From Lamellibrachia columna (lineage: Eukaryota; Annelida; Polychaeta; Sabellida; Siboglinidae): a DNA stretch of 64,000 bases. The position numbers and the translations under genes are program-made. The stretch lies in contig OY759265.1 of assembly GCA_963662155.1 (NCBI GenBank), forward strand, positions 15,451,761 to 15,515,760, given 5' to 3'. The notes under the pieces are model-generated. The model had not been told where the DNA came from. It did not search any database and saw only the letters and a program-made list of their open reading frames with translations. Positions 19,665 through 33,984 of the stretch are shown here, piece by piece; the stretch's first letter is position 1; each line of letters starts with the position of its first letter.

Positions 19665-20945
19665 TTAATGGTAGGCAGCCCTGTATGCATGTATTATCTT
19701 ATTAATGGTAGGCAGCCCTGTTTGCGTGTACTATCTTATTAACGGTAGGCAGATCTGTATGCGTGTATTATTTTATTAATGGTAGGCAGATCTGTATGCG
19801 TGTATTATCTTATTAACGGTAGGCAGCCCTGTATGCCTGTATTATCTTATTAATGGTAGGCAGCCTGCCTGTATTATCTTATTAATGGTAGGCAGCCCTG
19901 TATGCATGTATTATCTTACTACTGGTAGGCAGCCCTGAATGCTTGTATTATCTTGTTAATGGTAGGCAGCCCTGTATGCGTGGATTATCTTGTTAATGGT
20001 AGGCAGCCCTGTATGCATGTATTATCTTATTAATGGTAGGCAGCCCTGTTTGCGTGTACTATCTTATTAACGGTAGGCAGATCTGTATGCGTGTATTATT
20101 TTATTAATGGTAGGCAGATCTGTATGCGTGTATTATCTTATTAACGGTAGGCAGCCCTGTATGCCTGTATTATCTTATTAATGGTAGGCAGCCTGCCTGT
20201 ATTATCTTATTAATGGTAGGCAGCCCTGTATGCATGTATTATCTTACTACTGGTAGGCAGCCCTGAATGCTTGTATTATCTTATTACTGGAAGGCAGTCC
20301 TGTATGCCTGTACTATCTTATTAATGGTAGGCAGCCCTGTATGTGCATACTATCTTATTACTAGTAGGCAGTCCTGTATGCCTGTACTATCTTACTAACG
20401 GTAGGCAGCCCTGTATGCGCGTACTATATTATTAATGGTAGGCAGCCCTGTATGCGCTTACTATCTTATTACTGGAAGGCAGTCCTGTATGCCTGTACTA
20501 TCTTATTAATGGTAGGCAGCCCTGTATGTGCATACTATCTTATTACTAGTAGGCAGCCCTGTATGCCTGTACTAAGTTACTAACGGCAGGCAGCCCTGTA
20601 TGCGCTTACTATATTATTAATGGTAGGCAGCCCTGTATGTGCATACTATATTATTACTGGTAGGCAGCCCTGTATGCGCTTACTATATTATTAATGGTAG
20701 GCAGCCCTGTATGCGCTTACTATCTTATTACTGGAAGGCAGTCCTGTATGCTCGTATTATCTTACTAATGGTAGGCAGCCCTGTATGCCTGTATTATCTT
20801 ATTAATGGTAGGCAGCCCTGTATGCCTGTATTATCTTATTAATGGTAGGCAGCCCTGTATGCCTGTATTATCTTATTAATGGTAGGCAGCCCTGTATGCC
20901 TGTATTATCTTATTAATGGTAGGCAGCCCTATATGCGTGCCGTGT
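19665..20945. repeat. 37-bp minisatellite with 328-bp higher-order repeat
   Basis: About 35 units of roughly 37 bp, each with GGTAGGCAGCCCTGTATGC then TGTATTATCTTATTAAT. The block starting at 19681 reappears at 20009 with the same variants, including a unit lacking 5 bp, giving a 328-bp (nine-unit) higher-order period. It sits about 200 bp downstream of the last NFI exon, on its 3' side. Confidence 0.92.
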
Positions 20946-21142
20946 ACTATCTAATTAACGACATCAAGTGGTTTACTTACATAGTTGTTTGGATTACCAA
21001 ATTTAATAAAAAAAATTACAATCTGTCTGGATCACCAGTTTTTTCATTAAAATCTACCCCGAACACAGAAATGCCATTATGCTTGGATACACCATGCTGC
21101 AATATCAGTATGTGTGCGTGCGTGCATGCGTCGACTACTCAC

Positions 21143-21368
21143 CGTCCTGCAGGCTCTCATCTGAGTTGGTGCCAGAGACCAGACTGACCATCATGCTGTA
21201 GTCGGGGCTCTCGTCCAGCGGGATGAAGGGTGTCGACCAGCGCGGGATCGGCGTCGTGCGTGGCGTAGTACGGGGCGTGACCACGGGGGATGCCATTAAG
21301 CTGAAGGTTGTAGGGCTGATTACCCCACTGATGGCACTGAAGGGGCTGATACTTGGGTATGTGAACAT
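21143..21368 (-). CDS. NFI: NFI exon with TPRTTPRTTPIPRW motif (near C-terminus)
   Basis: This 226-nt exon is entered in phase 0 after TCGCCAG. It encodes MFTYPSISPFSAISGVISPT, TFSLMASPVVTPRTTPRTTP, IPRWSTPFIPLDESPDYSMM and VSLVSGTNSDESLQD. A GTGAGT donor follows at 21142; if it is not used, the frame ends two codons later (stop at 21135-21137). The segment looks like a conserved invertebrate-type NFI C-terminal block, but I recognise it by style and context, not by a firm alignment. GC content is high compared with the flanking introns, as expected for coding DNA. Confidence 0.85.
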
Positions 21369-22872
21369 CTGGCGAGGAGACAAACAATGTCTTGTTAGGC
21401 AGCAAAATCACAAGGCATCTTAGTGAGAGGTAAATCATCCAAATTTTTGCCATTCTGAGTGTAGCATCTGGCTGAGAGGCAAACAGTACAATGCTGAAAA
21501 TACCAAAGATCTTGAATATGGAAGGACTGGAAACAGCATCAGGTGTGGAGGTGATACCAGGCAGTGCAGCAGACATGACATATGGCAGGGAGGCATACAA
21601 CATCAAAAATATAATCAGCCGATTAGAAGTGATTATATTAATTGAAATATAACATAGAAAACATATGGCATGAAGGCAAACTGCAGTAGCCAATCATGGA
21701 CTTGACTTAGAGAGAAGGTAGTCTAGATAGAAATAAACAACAAATAGCAACTTTTAGAAAAATACTTTGTGGCATGATTAGAGGACAACACATGACAAAA
21801 TTACCTTATTTTAAAAAAATACAAAATTACTATTTTACGATATATTTGCACTGATTTTGTTGTTGACTGAGGGTAAATTGTTTTTTGGGTCCCACAAAAA
21901 AACATACAAGGGAAATAACATAACAAGTTACTTCTTATTATCATAAAAGATCATTTAATTTTGGTGTAACGTTGGTTATTCCTCTAAAGAAATGTATGGG
22001 CTATTTTTGTATAAAACTGTGTTCCTTTAACATGCAATATCCCCATGCGGACACCTGGATCCCAATCACCAGCCCAAACCAACAGATACAAGAGACAGGC
22101 ATTGCATCATACACACAAACAGGTACGGGTACATTTAAAAGACATTGCATGCACATTCAGAATTGATGACCAAATGGTATCAACAAGCAAACATAGTTTA
22201 TTTTTAGGGATCAAACGGCAGCCGTAATGAAAGAATCAAACGTTGGTCTTCTTGAACCATTTCATCTATGGTGAAATGAGGCAGAGAGGACTAGAGCAAC
22301 CAAAACAATGCTGTTTGTTTTGGTGGAAGCATTCACTATTTGATTCACTGTTGGGCATTTCTGCCAGTGGGTGTGTTCACCGGTGGGTGTGTTCACTGGT
22401 GGGTATGTCTCAGCAGGTGTGTTCACTGGTGGGTGTGTATATCAGCAGATGTGTTCATGCATGGGTATTACCGCAGGACTAGTTGTGTTCGTCTGCATTT
22501 TCATTACTAGCTATGTCCATTTGAGTAAATGTGTTGGAGGGCATTGCTAGGGGTGGACAGATCCATCCGTAAAACTGGATGCATCCTATGAAAACCCGCC
22601 CATCCAAATAAATTTGTGTTATTCTTACAAAGATCTAACAATGAGTATGTTGACAATATCACTACACTTTTTACAAAAATCGATGAACCTTTCTGGTCTG
22701 ACAAATTAAACTTGTGCCAGATGACGTTAACTACTAAACCTGTCAGACAGAATTCAGACTTGACATGACAGCAGCAACAGTGAACGTGACAGTGTCAGAT
22801 GCAGCAGCGTTAGCAGTGACGTAACAGTGGTGGTTACCATAGCAACAGGGGTGGCGTGGCGCACATACTAAC
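21369..22872. other. NFI intron; small minisatellite only
   Basis: Between two NFI exons. About 22366-22460 holds GGTGGGTGTGTTCACTGGTG units (four or five, diverged). Otherwise no gene or repeat was recognised. Confidence 0.6.
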
Positions 22873-23042
22873 CTGATGCTGTTGTGGGTGAATATGTGCA
22901 AAGGCATGCTCCGACAGCCGGCCTTGGAGCACGGCCGTGAACGGACTCGTCATAATACCTCGATTAACAGGCGGCATGATTGGCGAGTTGGACGTCGCAT
23001 TCGCATTGTTGATCACACTGCCGTTATTTGTCGAATTCGACG
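22873..23042 (-). CDS. NFI: NFI exon, Asn/Ser-rich C-terminal segment
   Basis: This 170-nt exon, entered in phase 1 and left in phase 0, has a TATTGAAG acceptor (weak polypyrimidine tract) and a GTTAGT donor. It encodes SNSTNNGSVINNANATSNSP, then MTSPFTAVLQGRLSEHAFAH and IHPQQHQ. There is no confident vertebrate match. The call rests on a fully open frame between splice signals with the phases needed to link its neighbours. An exon used in only some transcripts is possible. Confidence 0.75.
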
Positions 23043-23121
23043 CTTCAATAAAACACGCAGGTTACACACAAATGACGTTGACATGGTGGGGTGGTGGCAT
23101 TCAGTGCAAACGACGCGTATG

Positions 23122-23185
23122 TGAGTGCACACAGGTGAACCTCAGTGCACGCAGGTGAACCTCAGTGCACGCAGGTGAACCTCAT
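23122..23185. repeat. 21-bp minisatellite, three copies
   Basis: GTGCACGCAGGTGAACCTCA repeated with a 21-bp period just upstream of the acceptor of NFI exon 22873-23042. Confidence 0.8.
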
Positions 23186-23204
23186 GGCTTGATGCAATTA
23201 CAGG

Positions 23205-23490
23205 TACCATATTCAACCTATTAAGAGTACATGCCCTAATTAGCATACACCCCCTTTATTAATCAGCAGGATCCATAATTATTGTAATTTGACTAATGTG
23301 GAACAAATGAAGTGTCACCATCTGGTGTTAAACAGTTGGCCCCACTTTTCAGTTGTTTTACTCCACTAGTTTTAAACAGTTACCTTACTTTAGAGAAACT
23401 AATTATGGTACCCGCTTATAAGAACAGATTCCTTCACATTTGTTTATGGCCCAATTTTTTTCAATCGTACTATGCAGGTCGAATACAGTA
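23205..23490 (+). mobile_element. MITE copy A (TIR ATACYGTATTCRACCT)
   Basis: The left end TACCATATTCAACCT and right end AGGTCGAATACAGTA are inverted repeats with TA at each edge, as for TA-inserting DNA transposons. The inside is non-coding and includes TGGTGTTAAACAGTTGGC. Copy B (56600-56863, reversed) shares that interior and one end. Copy C (35741-35792) is little more than two ends. Located in an NFI intron. Confidence 0.78.
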
Positions 23491-23499
23491 TATTTTACA

Positions 23500-24015
23500 G
23501 TTTTAATTAGCCAGAATCAGCAGAATCACAACTGCATTCTATCTGTGTAATTTTTTTTCTGGTTCAATTATAAGAAGTCAGACGCAATTAAAATTATTAC
23601 AGAAAGTCAACCTGGCTTGTAAATATTTCATGTATGCATCATAGCAACAATCTTACATTAACCATGTTATTGAATCATAACTGTGCAATTACTTTTATTA
23701 AAGAACTCACCCACAAGTATGTTACATGGTTACATTCAAATTTCTATTCTATTAGCATTACATTTGTAATGATAAATAATTACAACTACAATTAACCCAA
23801 GCCCTGCAGTGCATCACCACAACTTGATTTACGGAAACATAAGTCAACATTCCACTGTCATTGGTGTTATTACATGGATACAATATAAACTGATATGAAT
23901 ACCAGAGTTAGACATAAACAACGATTTGAAGGTACATTGTCTGAGTTGCTTTTATCTTAAAATCATTATATAGTATAAATTATATATAATCTAGCAGCGT
24001 CACAGCTCAAATGTG
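23500..24015. other. AT-rich intron, nothing recognised
   Basis: Unique-looking AT-rich NFI intron sequence up to the truncation point of the second CR1 copy. Confidence 0.5.
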
Positions 24016-26799
24016 CCTCACATAATTGGTATAACTGAATCATGGGCCAACATAGATATAACAGATGCTGAATTAGGACTGACAGGATATGTAATGTTTA
24101 GGAAAGATCGAATAGGAAGAAGGGGCGGGGGAGTTATTTGATATGTTAAAGAATCTATTCAGGCTTATGAAATAAAACTAGAAAGGGTAGCAGATTGCGA
24201 TGAAGCTGTTTGGTGCAAAATTGTTTCAGGAAATTCAAAATTAACTATTGGATTAGTTTACCGAAGTCCAAACATAAACGAAGAGGACAACACAAAAATA
24301 AAAACGCTATAAAGGAAGTTAGTAAAGGGGAATGTATCATAATGGGAGATTTTAACCATGGACACATACAATGGAATTCTCTAGAGAGCACAGGGATTGA
24401 GGACCAACAATTTCTATTTTTAATCCAGGATAGCTTTCTTACTCAGCACGTACTAGAACCAACCAGGGGAGAAAATGTATTAGATATAGTTTTGTCATCA
24501 CAAAAAGAATTAGTGGACAATGTAAAAATATTTGAACCATTGGGTAATAGTGACCATAATCAAATACATTTTTACATCAATGTAAAATCAGAAAGTAAAA
24601 ATAAGAAAACATACAAGAGAAACTTCCACAAAGGTAACTACAAAGATATGAGAAAATACTTAGCAAAGCTAGATTGGAATAACATGCTGATGAATAAGAC
24701 CGCAATTGAACGTTAGAACATTCTAAAATATGAAATTGAGAGTATCATCGATAAATTTGTTCCCTTCCAAAAACAAGGAAAACGGTGTAGAAAGAAACAC
24801 TTGTTAAAAGAGGCTATTAGAAAAATAATGCTAAAACAAACTATGTGGAGGGTTTATAGGCATACCAGAAAGGAAGAAGACTATTCAAATTACAAAGAGG
24901 CACTTAATGCAGCTACAACTGAAATCAGACAATCTAAAAGAAGCTATGAGCAAAAACTAGCATGTAACATAAAAAATGACAGCAAGAGCATATGTCAGGA
25001 GTAAACAAAACGTACAAGACAAGGTTGGACCTCTAGAAGACAGTGCTGGAAATATAATATCACAGGGGTTTTTAATGGCGGAAGACCTAAATGGTTACTT
25101 CAGTACAGTGTTTACCAAAGAAGATATTAGTTCATTACCAGTTGCTGATGCTAAATTTCAGGGGGCTAAATCTGACTATTTAGGTCCGTTAGTTGTAACT
25201 CCAGAATTGGTAGCTAAGAAAATAAAGGCAATGAAGGATAACAAATCACCGGGAGTGGATGGGATTCCTCCAAAATTACTAATGGAAACAGTAGAACAAA
25301 TCAGTATACCACTTGCAAGAGTATTCAACTTGTCATTAAAAGAGGGAGTTGTTCCGTTTGAATGGAGAGAAGCAAACATCATACCATTATTTAAAAAGGG
25401 TTTGAGAAATAAGTCAGAGAATTACAGACCAGTGACGTCAGTGATTTGTAAATTATTAGAAAGGTTAATTAAAGACCATATGGTGGACTTCCTCGTTAAG
25501 CATAAATTATTAAATTCATCTCAACATGGATTCCTTAAAGCGAGGTCATGCTTAACAAATATGTTATGTTTTTTGGAAGAAATCACTAAGTGGATAGACG
25601 TGGGATCGCCAGTAGATATTATCTACTTAAATTTTCAGAAAGCTTTTGACAAAGTGCCACATCAAAGATTACTACTTAAATTAAAAGCCCATGGTATCGG
25701 GGATAGCATAACTGACTGGATAGAACAATGGCTGACTGACAGAAGACAACGAGTTGTAGTAGATGGAGAAGTTTCAAATTGGAAATCGGTTTTGAGTGGG
25801 GTACCTCAGGGATTAGTATTAGGACCTATATTATTCTTAATATATATCAATGACTTGGACGACAGTATAACAAGTAACGTACTGAAATTTGCGGATGACA
25901 CAAAACTGTTTAGAAAGGTTAATACTGATGGTGATAAACAACATTTACAAAACGATCTAGACAAATTAGTGAAATGGTCTGAGAAATGGCAGATGTTGTT
26001 CAATTTTGGAAAATGTAAATGCCTACATACAGGACATGGGAACTTGAATGTAAACTATAAAATGGGAGATACTGTTCTGGGTACTACTGTAAAAGAAAAG
26101 GACTTAGGAGTTACAATAAGCACTGATATGAAAGTTTCAGAGCAGTGTGGTATTGCAGCTTCAAAGGGTAATCAAATTCTTGGATTGATTAGAAGAAACA
26201 TAACATACAAGGGAAAAAAGTTAATTATACCTCTTTATAAAGCAATAGTTAGACCTCATTTAGAATACTGTTATACAAGCATGGAGACCATATCGTAACA
26301 AGGATATAGATACGCTTGAACGCATACAAAGGAGAGCAACTAAAATGATTCCAGAACTGAGAGACCTTAGTTATGAAGAACGCCTGAAAGAATGTGGTTT
26401 AACAACTCTAGAGACAAGGAGGTTAAGAGGAGATCAGATTGAAGTTTTTAAGATATTGAATGGGTATGAAAATATTGATAGAAATATGTTTTTCTCACTC
26501 AAGAAGGATAGCAGAACTAGAGGACATGAGGTAAAATTAGTAAAGGATCAATGTAGATTGGACATCAGGAAGCACTCGTTCTCACAGAGGACAATAAATG
26601 AATGGAACAAATTGTCTACAGATTGTGTAACTGCTAGCAGCGTGAATATGTTTAAAAACAAGGTTGACACATATCTCAGGAGGGTGGGTTATAAGTAGAT
26701 GAACATTGTTGGACTCTCGATAAGCCAATGGCTTCCTTGTCCACTTGCCATCTGGGCCTTTGGCTTGGATGGCAAATCTTGTTAAATCTTGTTAAATCT
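24016..26799 (+). pseudogene. Second CR1 copy, 5'-truncated and inactivated
   Basis: This copy is collinear with the element at 7.6-11.97 kb from position 9174 to its 3' end, with only scattered differences. It lacks ORF1 and the ORF2 N-terminus. Visible damage: an in-frame TGA near 24139; a one-base deletion in the A-run near 24301; TAG near 24714; an 8-base deletion near 24988; a 6-base in-frame loss near 25434; Asp to Asn in the RT motif YLDFQKAFD (near 25629); and a one-base insertion near 26271. It lies in the NFI intron between exons 28595-28766 and 22873-23042, antisense to NFI. It ends in the same TTGTTAAATC repeat. Confidence 0.93.
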
Positions 26800-28594
26800 A
26801 GGGAAACACTTTCTTTAATATAGTTACTCTGTTATCTGTTTAAGTTATAATTTTCACCCAGAATACCATGTTTACATTGCATACTGAATGGCACGGTCCA
26901 CGTTCATAAACAGATAATGGTCAAATCATATTTTAATGTAGTTCGCTAAAACACATTTGTGCAGTCAGGATGCTAGAATTGATATAGTTTATACAATATA
27001 ACATGATTTTGACAAAAAAAGATCAAACTTTGTACATTTAATGTGGATTTTTATATAGCCAAAATTGTGAAAGAAATATTTGAAAGACCGAGACTTTGAA
27101 GAAATTCCAGGAACTGGTGCGTTCTTGGGTTCAAGGTACTGTGCACTCATCCCTCTCTTACTCCATCACCACTCACATGATCAGGGTTCAATGGTTTTTG
27201 CACTGGACATATTAGTGGAACAACAGACATTAAACACAGGAACATCAATTTGTGTAAGCAATGTGTTTGGTGCTTTGCCTTATTAGATTATTTTATTACC
27301 ACAGCTGATAAAGGATATACATAATCATTGTGACATGAAAAATATCTGAAATTATGGCAACATCCTCATAATTTATATCAGCAAAGATAAGTTAAAACCA
27401 TTCATTGTATACAAGGAATCGATTAAACCAGGTTTTAGTCAAAGGACGAGCAAGAAACATTTACATAATCAGAAAATCTTCAAACAAGTTTTGAAGTTAA
27501 CCTGGTTAATTTGTGAGAAATGGTAATCATCCATCCATTGCGGACCATCTTTTACCCAGCTGCACTCGCCACTTGCAGATTTCCAACATGGAACCATTTC
27601 TACATGCAGTGTCCATTTAGTGACCTTCTTAGAACAATCACCACCTGGTGACTAACTCTATAGTCATGCTTTGCATTCCTCCCTCCACCAAAACCACGTG
27701 CAAACAAATGTACACATCCTGTCTGCTGGTTTATTTATAATCAATTAAAGCACATCCTATTTAGGGTCAGAAATGGATAGAAAAATTGGCATATTACATG
27801 TTGTTGAGAACTCTTGCTTTCTTTGAAAAATGGCAGTGTGGAAACACCAAGAGCTGTACTGGTGTTTTTTGCACAGTACATTTACTTAACCTGGAAGAAT
27901 AGGTTTAAGACGGAAGCAACTATTTTCAACAAGGTGCCCATGTTAACCAGCATTCCTCCAGCATGGCTGTGCAGACACACGTAGCAATTCTGACACAATT
28001 GGCGGGGGGGGGTTACAGGGTGAAGGCATGACAAAACAGCCTGCCCCCGTCTTCTGTAAAACTCTACATATCCATCCCTAGCATTCAAGTATATGTCAAG
28101 GTTAAAGCATCCTCCTCAATTCATTTTGAACATCACGAATCGGGTTCGTTAATGTTCAAATCTGTACTGGGCGAATAGCTTAAGTAATATATGCAGTCAG
28201 TTTAAAAAAAGACTTATGTACTTTCGATAAAACCATCAAAGGAACTGACTTCTTTCATTAGATTTGGTAACTTGTAAAAGTGTGAAAACCCTTTTGTTGT
28301 AGTATATAGAGGTGGCCAACTTTTACCTTTTTTTCGCTGAATTTTTACCTGACCCAGTCAAAAATAATGTAACAGTTTGTCCAATGATTTCACCAATACC
28401 AAATAAGAAACTTGCACACACTTGCTAGCATGTCGTAGAGGATACTAGATTGGTTCGATGCTTCGTGAAATGATTCTGGAGCGAGACGAACAAAAAATCT
28501 AAGCTGATGTCCCATGAACGCTAGAGACGGACAGTGGAGTTAGACAGAACAATTCCACGGGAGCGTGGCAAATGACACGATTGTTTCTACTTAC
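26800..28594. other. NFI intron, nothing recognised
   Basis: No gene, tandem array or familiar element was seen. Small open frames here lack family motifs and splice support. Confidence 0.5.
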
Positions 28595-28766
28595 TTATGG
28601 TGGACGTCGTGCCGTGGCTCGATGGCACCCCCTGAGGGTCAGAGGTGCGCAGGATGGGGACGGGGCGGGCCACGGGGGGTGGTGGCGGGGGTGGCAGCAT
28701 CCCGGGGGTCGTGTAGTAGTGGGCCATCTTAGTCGGACTCTTCAGTATGGGAGTTGGGGTGTTGGT
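28595..28766 (-). CDS. NFI: NFI exon with [15 protein letters not shown] motif
   Basis: This 172-nt exon, phase 0 in and phase 1 out, has a CTTTCAG acceptor and a GTAAGT donor. It encodes [40 protein letters not shown] and SSHGTTSTI. Vertebrate NFI reads [20 protein letters not shown] at the same site, a very specific match in the proline-rich activation domain. A 2.8-kb minisatellite starts less than 350 bp upstream in the adjoining intron. Confidence 0.97.
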
Positions 28767-29054
28767 CTGAAAGCACACGACACAACACAGTCAGTTAATG
28801 TACCTTATACTGAACATTACTGATACTGGGTGACTGAAAGATAAATATTAATTATTATTTTAAAACATTACTAAAACATTACATTACTAATGGAGGAGGA
28901 TATTGTTTGCTATTTGTTGGTTCAGGTTTTTCTACAAAAAGTCAGACATACCTTGGTAACACAGATCCATGCCGATTACTATGGTCCATGATAATGATTA
29001 TTATCATAATCACGACATTTATTATGATGATAACTTGATGACAAAGATTATGGT

Positions 29055-31828
29055 GATGGCATCAGCACTTCACGTGAGGAAAGTTGATGATGATGACTGT
29101 GGAGGATGAAATGGTAGTGGTGATGGTGATGGTGGAGGATGGGATGGCGATGGTGATGGTGACAGTGGAGGATGAGGTGGTAGTGGTGATGATGGTGATA
29201 GTGGAGAATGACGTGATAGTGGTGATTGTGACAGTGGAGTATGAAATGGTAGTTGTGATGGTGACGGTGGAGGATGGGGTGGCGATGGTGATGGTGACAG
29301 TGGAGGATGAGGTGGTAGTGGTGATGATGACAGCGGAGGATGAGTTGGTATGGCAATGGTGATGGTGGAGGATGAGGTGGTAGTGGTGATGGTAATAGTG
29401 GAGAATGAGGTGGTAGTGGTGATTGTGACAGTGGAGTATCAGATGGTAGTGGTGATGATGATGGTGGAGGATGGGATGGCGATGGTGACAGTGGAGGATG
29501 GGGTGGTAGTGGTGATGGTGACGGTGGAGGATGAAGTGGTAGTGGTGATGATGGTGACAGGGGAGGATGGGGTGGTAGTGGTGATGGTGACGGTGGAGGA
29601 TGAAGTGGTAGTGGTGATGATGGTGACGGTGGAGGATGAGGTGGTAGTGGTGATGGTGACAGTGGAGAATGAGGTGGTAGTGGTGGTGATGGTGATAGTG
29701 GAGAATGAGGTGGTATTGGTGATGGTGACAGTGGAGAATGAGGTGGTAGTGGTGGTGATGGTGATAGTGGAGAATGAGGTGGTAGTGGTGATGGTGACAG
29801 TGGAGAATGAGGTGATAGAGGTGATTGTGATGGTGGAGTATCAGATGGTAGTGGTGATTGTGGAAGATGAGGTGGTAGTGGTGATGATGATGGTGGAGGA
29901 TGAGGTGGTAGTGGTGATGATGGTGATGGTGGAGGATGAGGTGGTAGTGATGATGATGGTGACAGTGGAGGATGATGTGGTAGTGGTGATGATGATGGTG
30001 GAGAATGAGGTGCTAGTGGTGATGATGGTGATAGTGGTGATGATGGTGACAGTGGAGGATGAGGTGGTAGTGGTGATGATGATGGTGGAGGATGAGATGG
30101 TAGTGGTGATGATGGTGACAGTGGAGGATGAGGTGGTAGTGGTGATGATGATGGTGGAGGATGAGATGGTAGTGGTGATGATGGTGACAGTGGAGGATGA
30201 GGTGGTAGTGGTGATGATGATGGTGGAGGATGAGGTGGTAGTGGTGATGATGGTGACGGTGGAGGATGAGGTGGTAGTGGTGATGATGATGGTAGAGGAT
30301 GAGGTGGTAGTGGTGATGATGGTGACAGTGGAGGATGAGGTGGTAGTGGTGATGATGATGGTGGAGGATGAGATGGTAGTGGTGATGATGGTGACAGTGG
30401 AGGATGAGGTGGTAGTGGTGATGATGATGGTGGAGGATGAGGTGGTAGTGGTGATGATGGTGACAGTGGACGATGAGGTGGTAGTGGTGATGATGACGGT
30501 GGAGGATGAGGTGGTAGTGGTGATGGTGATGGTGGAGGATGAGGTGGTAGTGGTGATGATGGTGATGGTGGAGGATGAGGTGGTAGTAGTGATGATGGTG
30601 ACGGTGGACTATGAGGTGGTAGTGGTGATGGTGGAGGATGAGATGGTAGTGGTGATGATGGTGACGGTGGACGATGAGATGGTAGTGGTGATGATGGTGA
30701 CGGTGGACGATGAGATGGTAGTGGTGATGATGGTGACGGTGGAGGATGAGGTGGTAGTGGTGATGATGGTGATGGTGGACTATGAGCTGGTAGTGGTGAT
30801 GATGGTGATTGTGGAGGATGAGATGGTAGTGGTGATGATGGTGACGGTGGATGATGAGGTGGTAGTGGTGATGATGGTGGAGGATGAGGTGGTAGTGGTG
30901 ATGATGATGGTGGAGGATGAGGTGGTAGTGGTGATGATGGTGACGGTAGAGGATGAGATGGTAGTGGTGATGATGGTGATGGTGGAGGATGAGATGGTAG
31001 TGGTGATGATGGTGACGGTGGAGGATGAGATGGTAGTGGTGATGATGGTGACGGTGGACGATGAGATGGTAGTGGTGATGATGATGATGGTGGAGGATGA
31101 GATGGTAGTGGTGATGATGGTGACGGTGGACGATGAGATGGTAGTGGTGATGATGGTGACGGTGGAGGATGAGGTGGTAGTGGTGATGATGGTGATGGTG
31201 GACTATGAGCTGGTAGTGGTGATGATGGTGATTGTGGAGGATGAGATGGTAGTGGTGATGATGGTGACGGTGGATGATGAGGTGGTAGTGGTGATGATGG
31301 TGGAGGATGAGGTGGTAGTGGTGATGATGATGGTGGAGGATGAGGTGGTAGTGGTGATGATGGTGACAGTGGAAGATGAGGTGGTAGTGGTGATGATGAT
31401 GGTGGAGGATGAGATGGTAGTGGTGATGATGGTGACGGTGGAGGATGAGGTGGTAGTGGTGATGATGGTGATGGTGGAGGATGAGGTGGTAGTGGTGATG
31501 ATGGTGACGGAGGACTATGAGGTGGTAGTGGTGATGATGGTGGAGGATGAGATGGTAGTGGTGATGATGGTGACGGTGGACGATGAGATGGTAGTGGTGA
31601 TGATGGTGACGGTGGACGATGAGATGGAAGTGGTGATGATGGTGACGGTGGAGGATGAGGTGGTAGTGGTGATGATGGTGACGGTAGAGGATGAGATGGT
31701 AGTGGTGATGATGGTGACGGTGGACGATGAGGTGGTAGTGGTGATGATGGTGACGGTGGATGATGAGGTGGTAGTGGTGATGATGGTGATGGTGGAGGAT
31801 GAGGTGGTAGTGGTGATGATGATAATTA
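29055..31828. repeat. 2.8-kb minisatellite, 33/36-bp units
   Basis: More than 70 units alternating 33 and 36 bp, built on GTGGTAGTGGTGATGATGGT followed by GACGGTGGAGGATGAG. The plus strand is nearly devoid of C. Because units are multiples of three, an 832-codon frame (Val/Met/Asp/Glu repeats) on the plus strand and a 623-codon His/Tyr-rich frame on the minus strand both stay open. Neither has a complex domain and both are treated as spurious. It lies in the NFI intron between exons 28595-28766 and 35116-35267. Confidence 0.95.
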
Positions 31829-31876
31829 AGATAACTATAATGATATGAAGACAATATAATAATAAACTCTCCCCCA

Positions 31877-31959
31877 CAATACATGACCCACTCAGTTAAC
31901 TCAATACATGACCCACTCAGTTAACTCAATACAGACCCACTCAGTTAACCCAATACACT

Positions 31960-31960
<1 letters not shown>
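31877..31960. repeat. 26-bp minisatellite
   Basis: Three to four units of ACATGACCCACTCAGTTAAC plus CTCAAT, the last shortened. Confidence 0.8.
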
Positions 31961-33980
<2,020 letters not shown>

Positions 33981-33984
33981 AACA

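Noticed and set aside
21157..21693. 178-codon minus-strand frame overlapping the last NFI exon
   Set aside because: A different frame from the one that fits the upstream splice phase; its N-terminal half is intron.
29350..31848. 832-codon plus-strand and 623-codon minus-strand (His-rich) open frames
   Set aside because: Both are periodic translations of a 33/36-bp minisatellite; open on both strands, no domain, inside an NFI intron.
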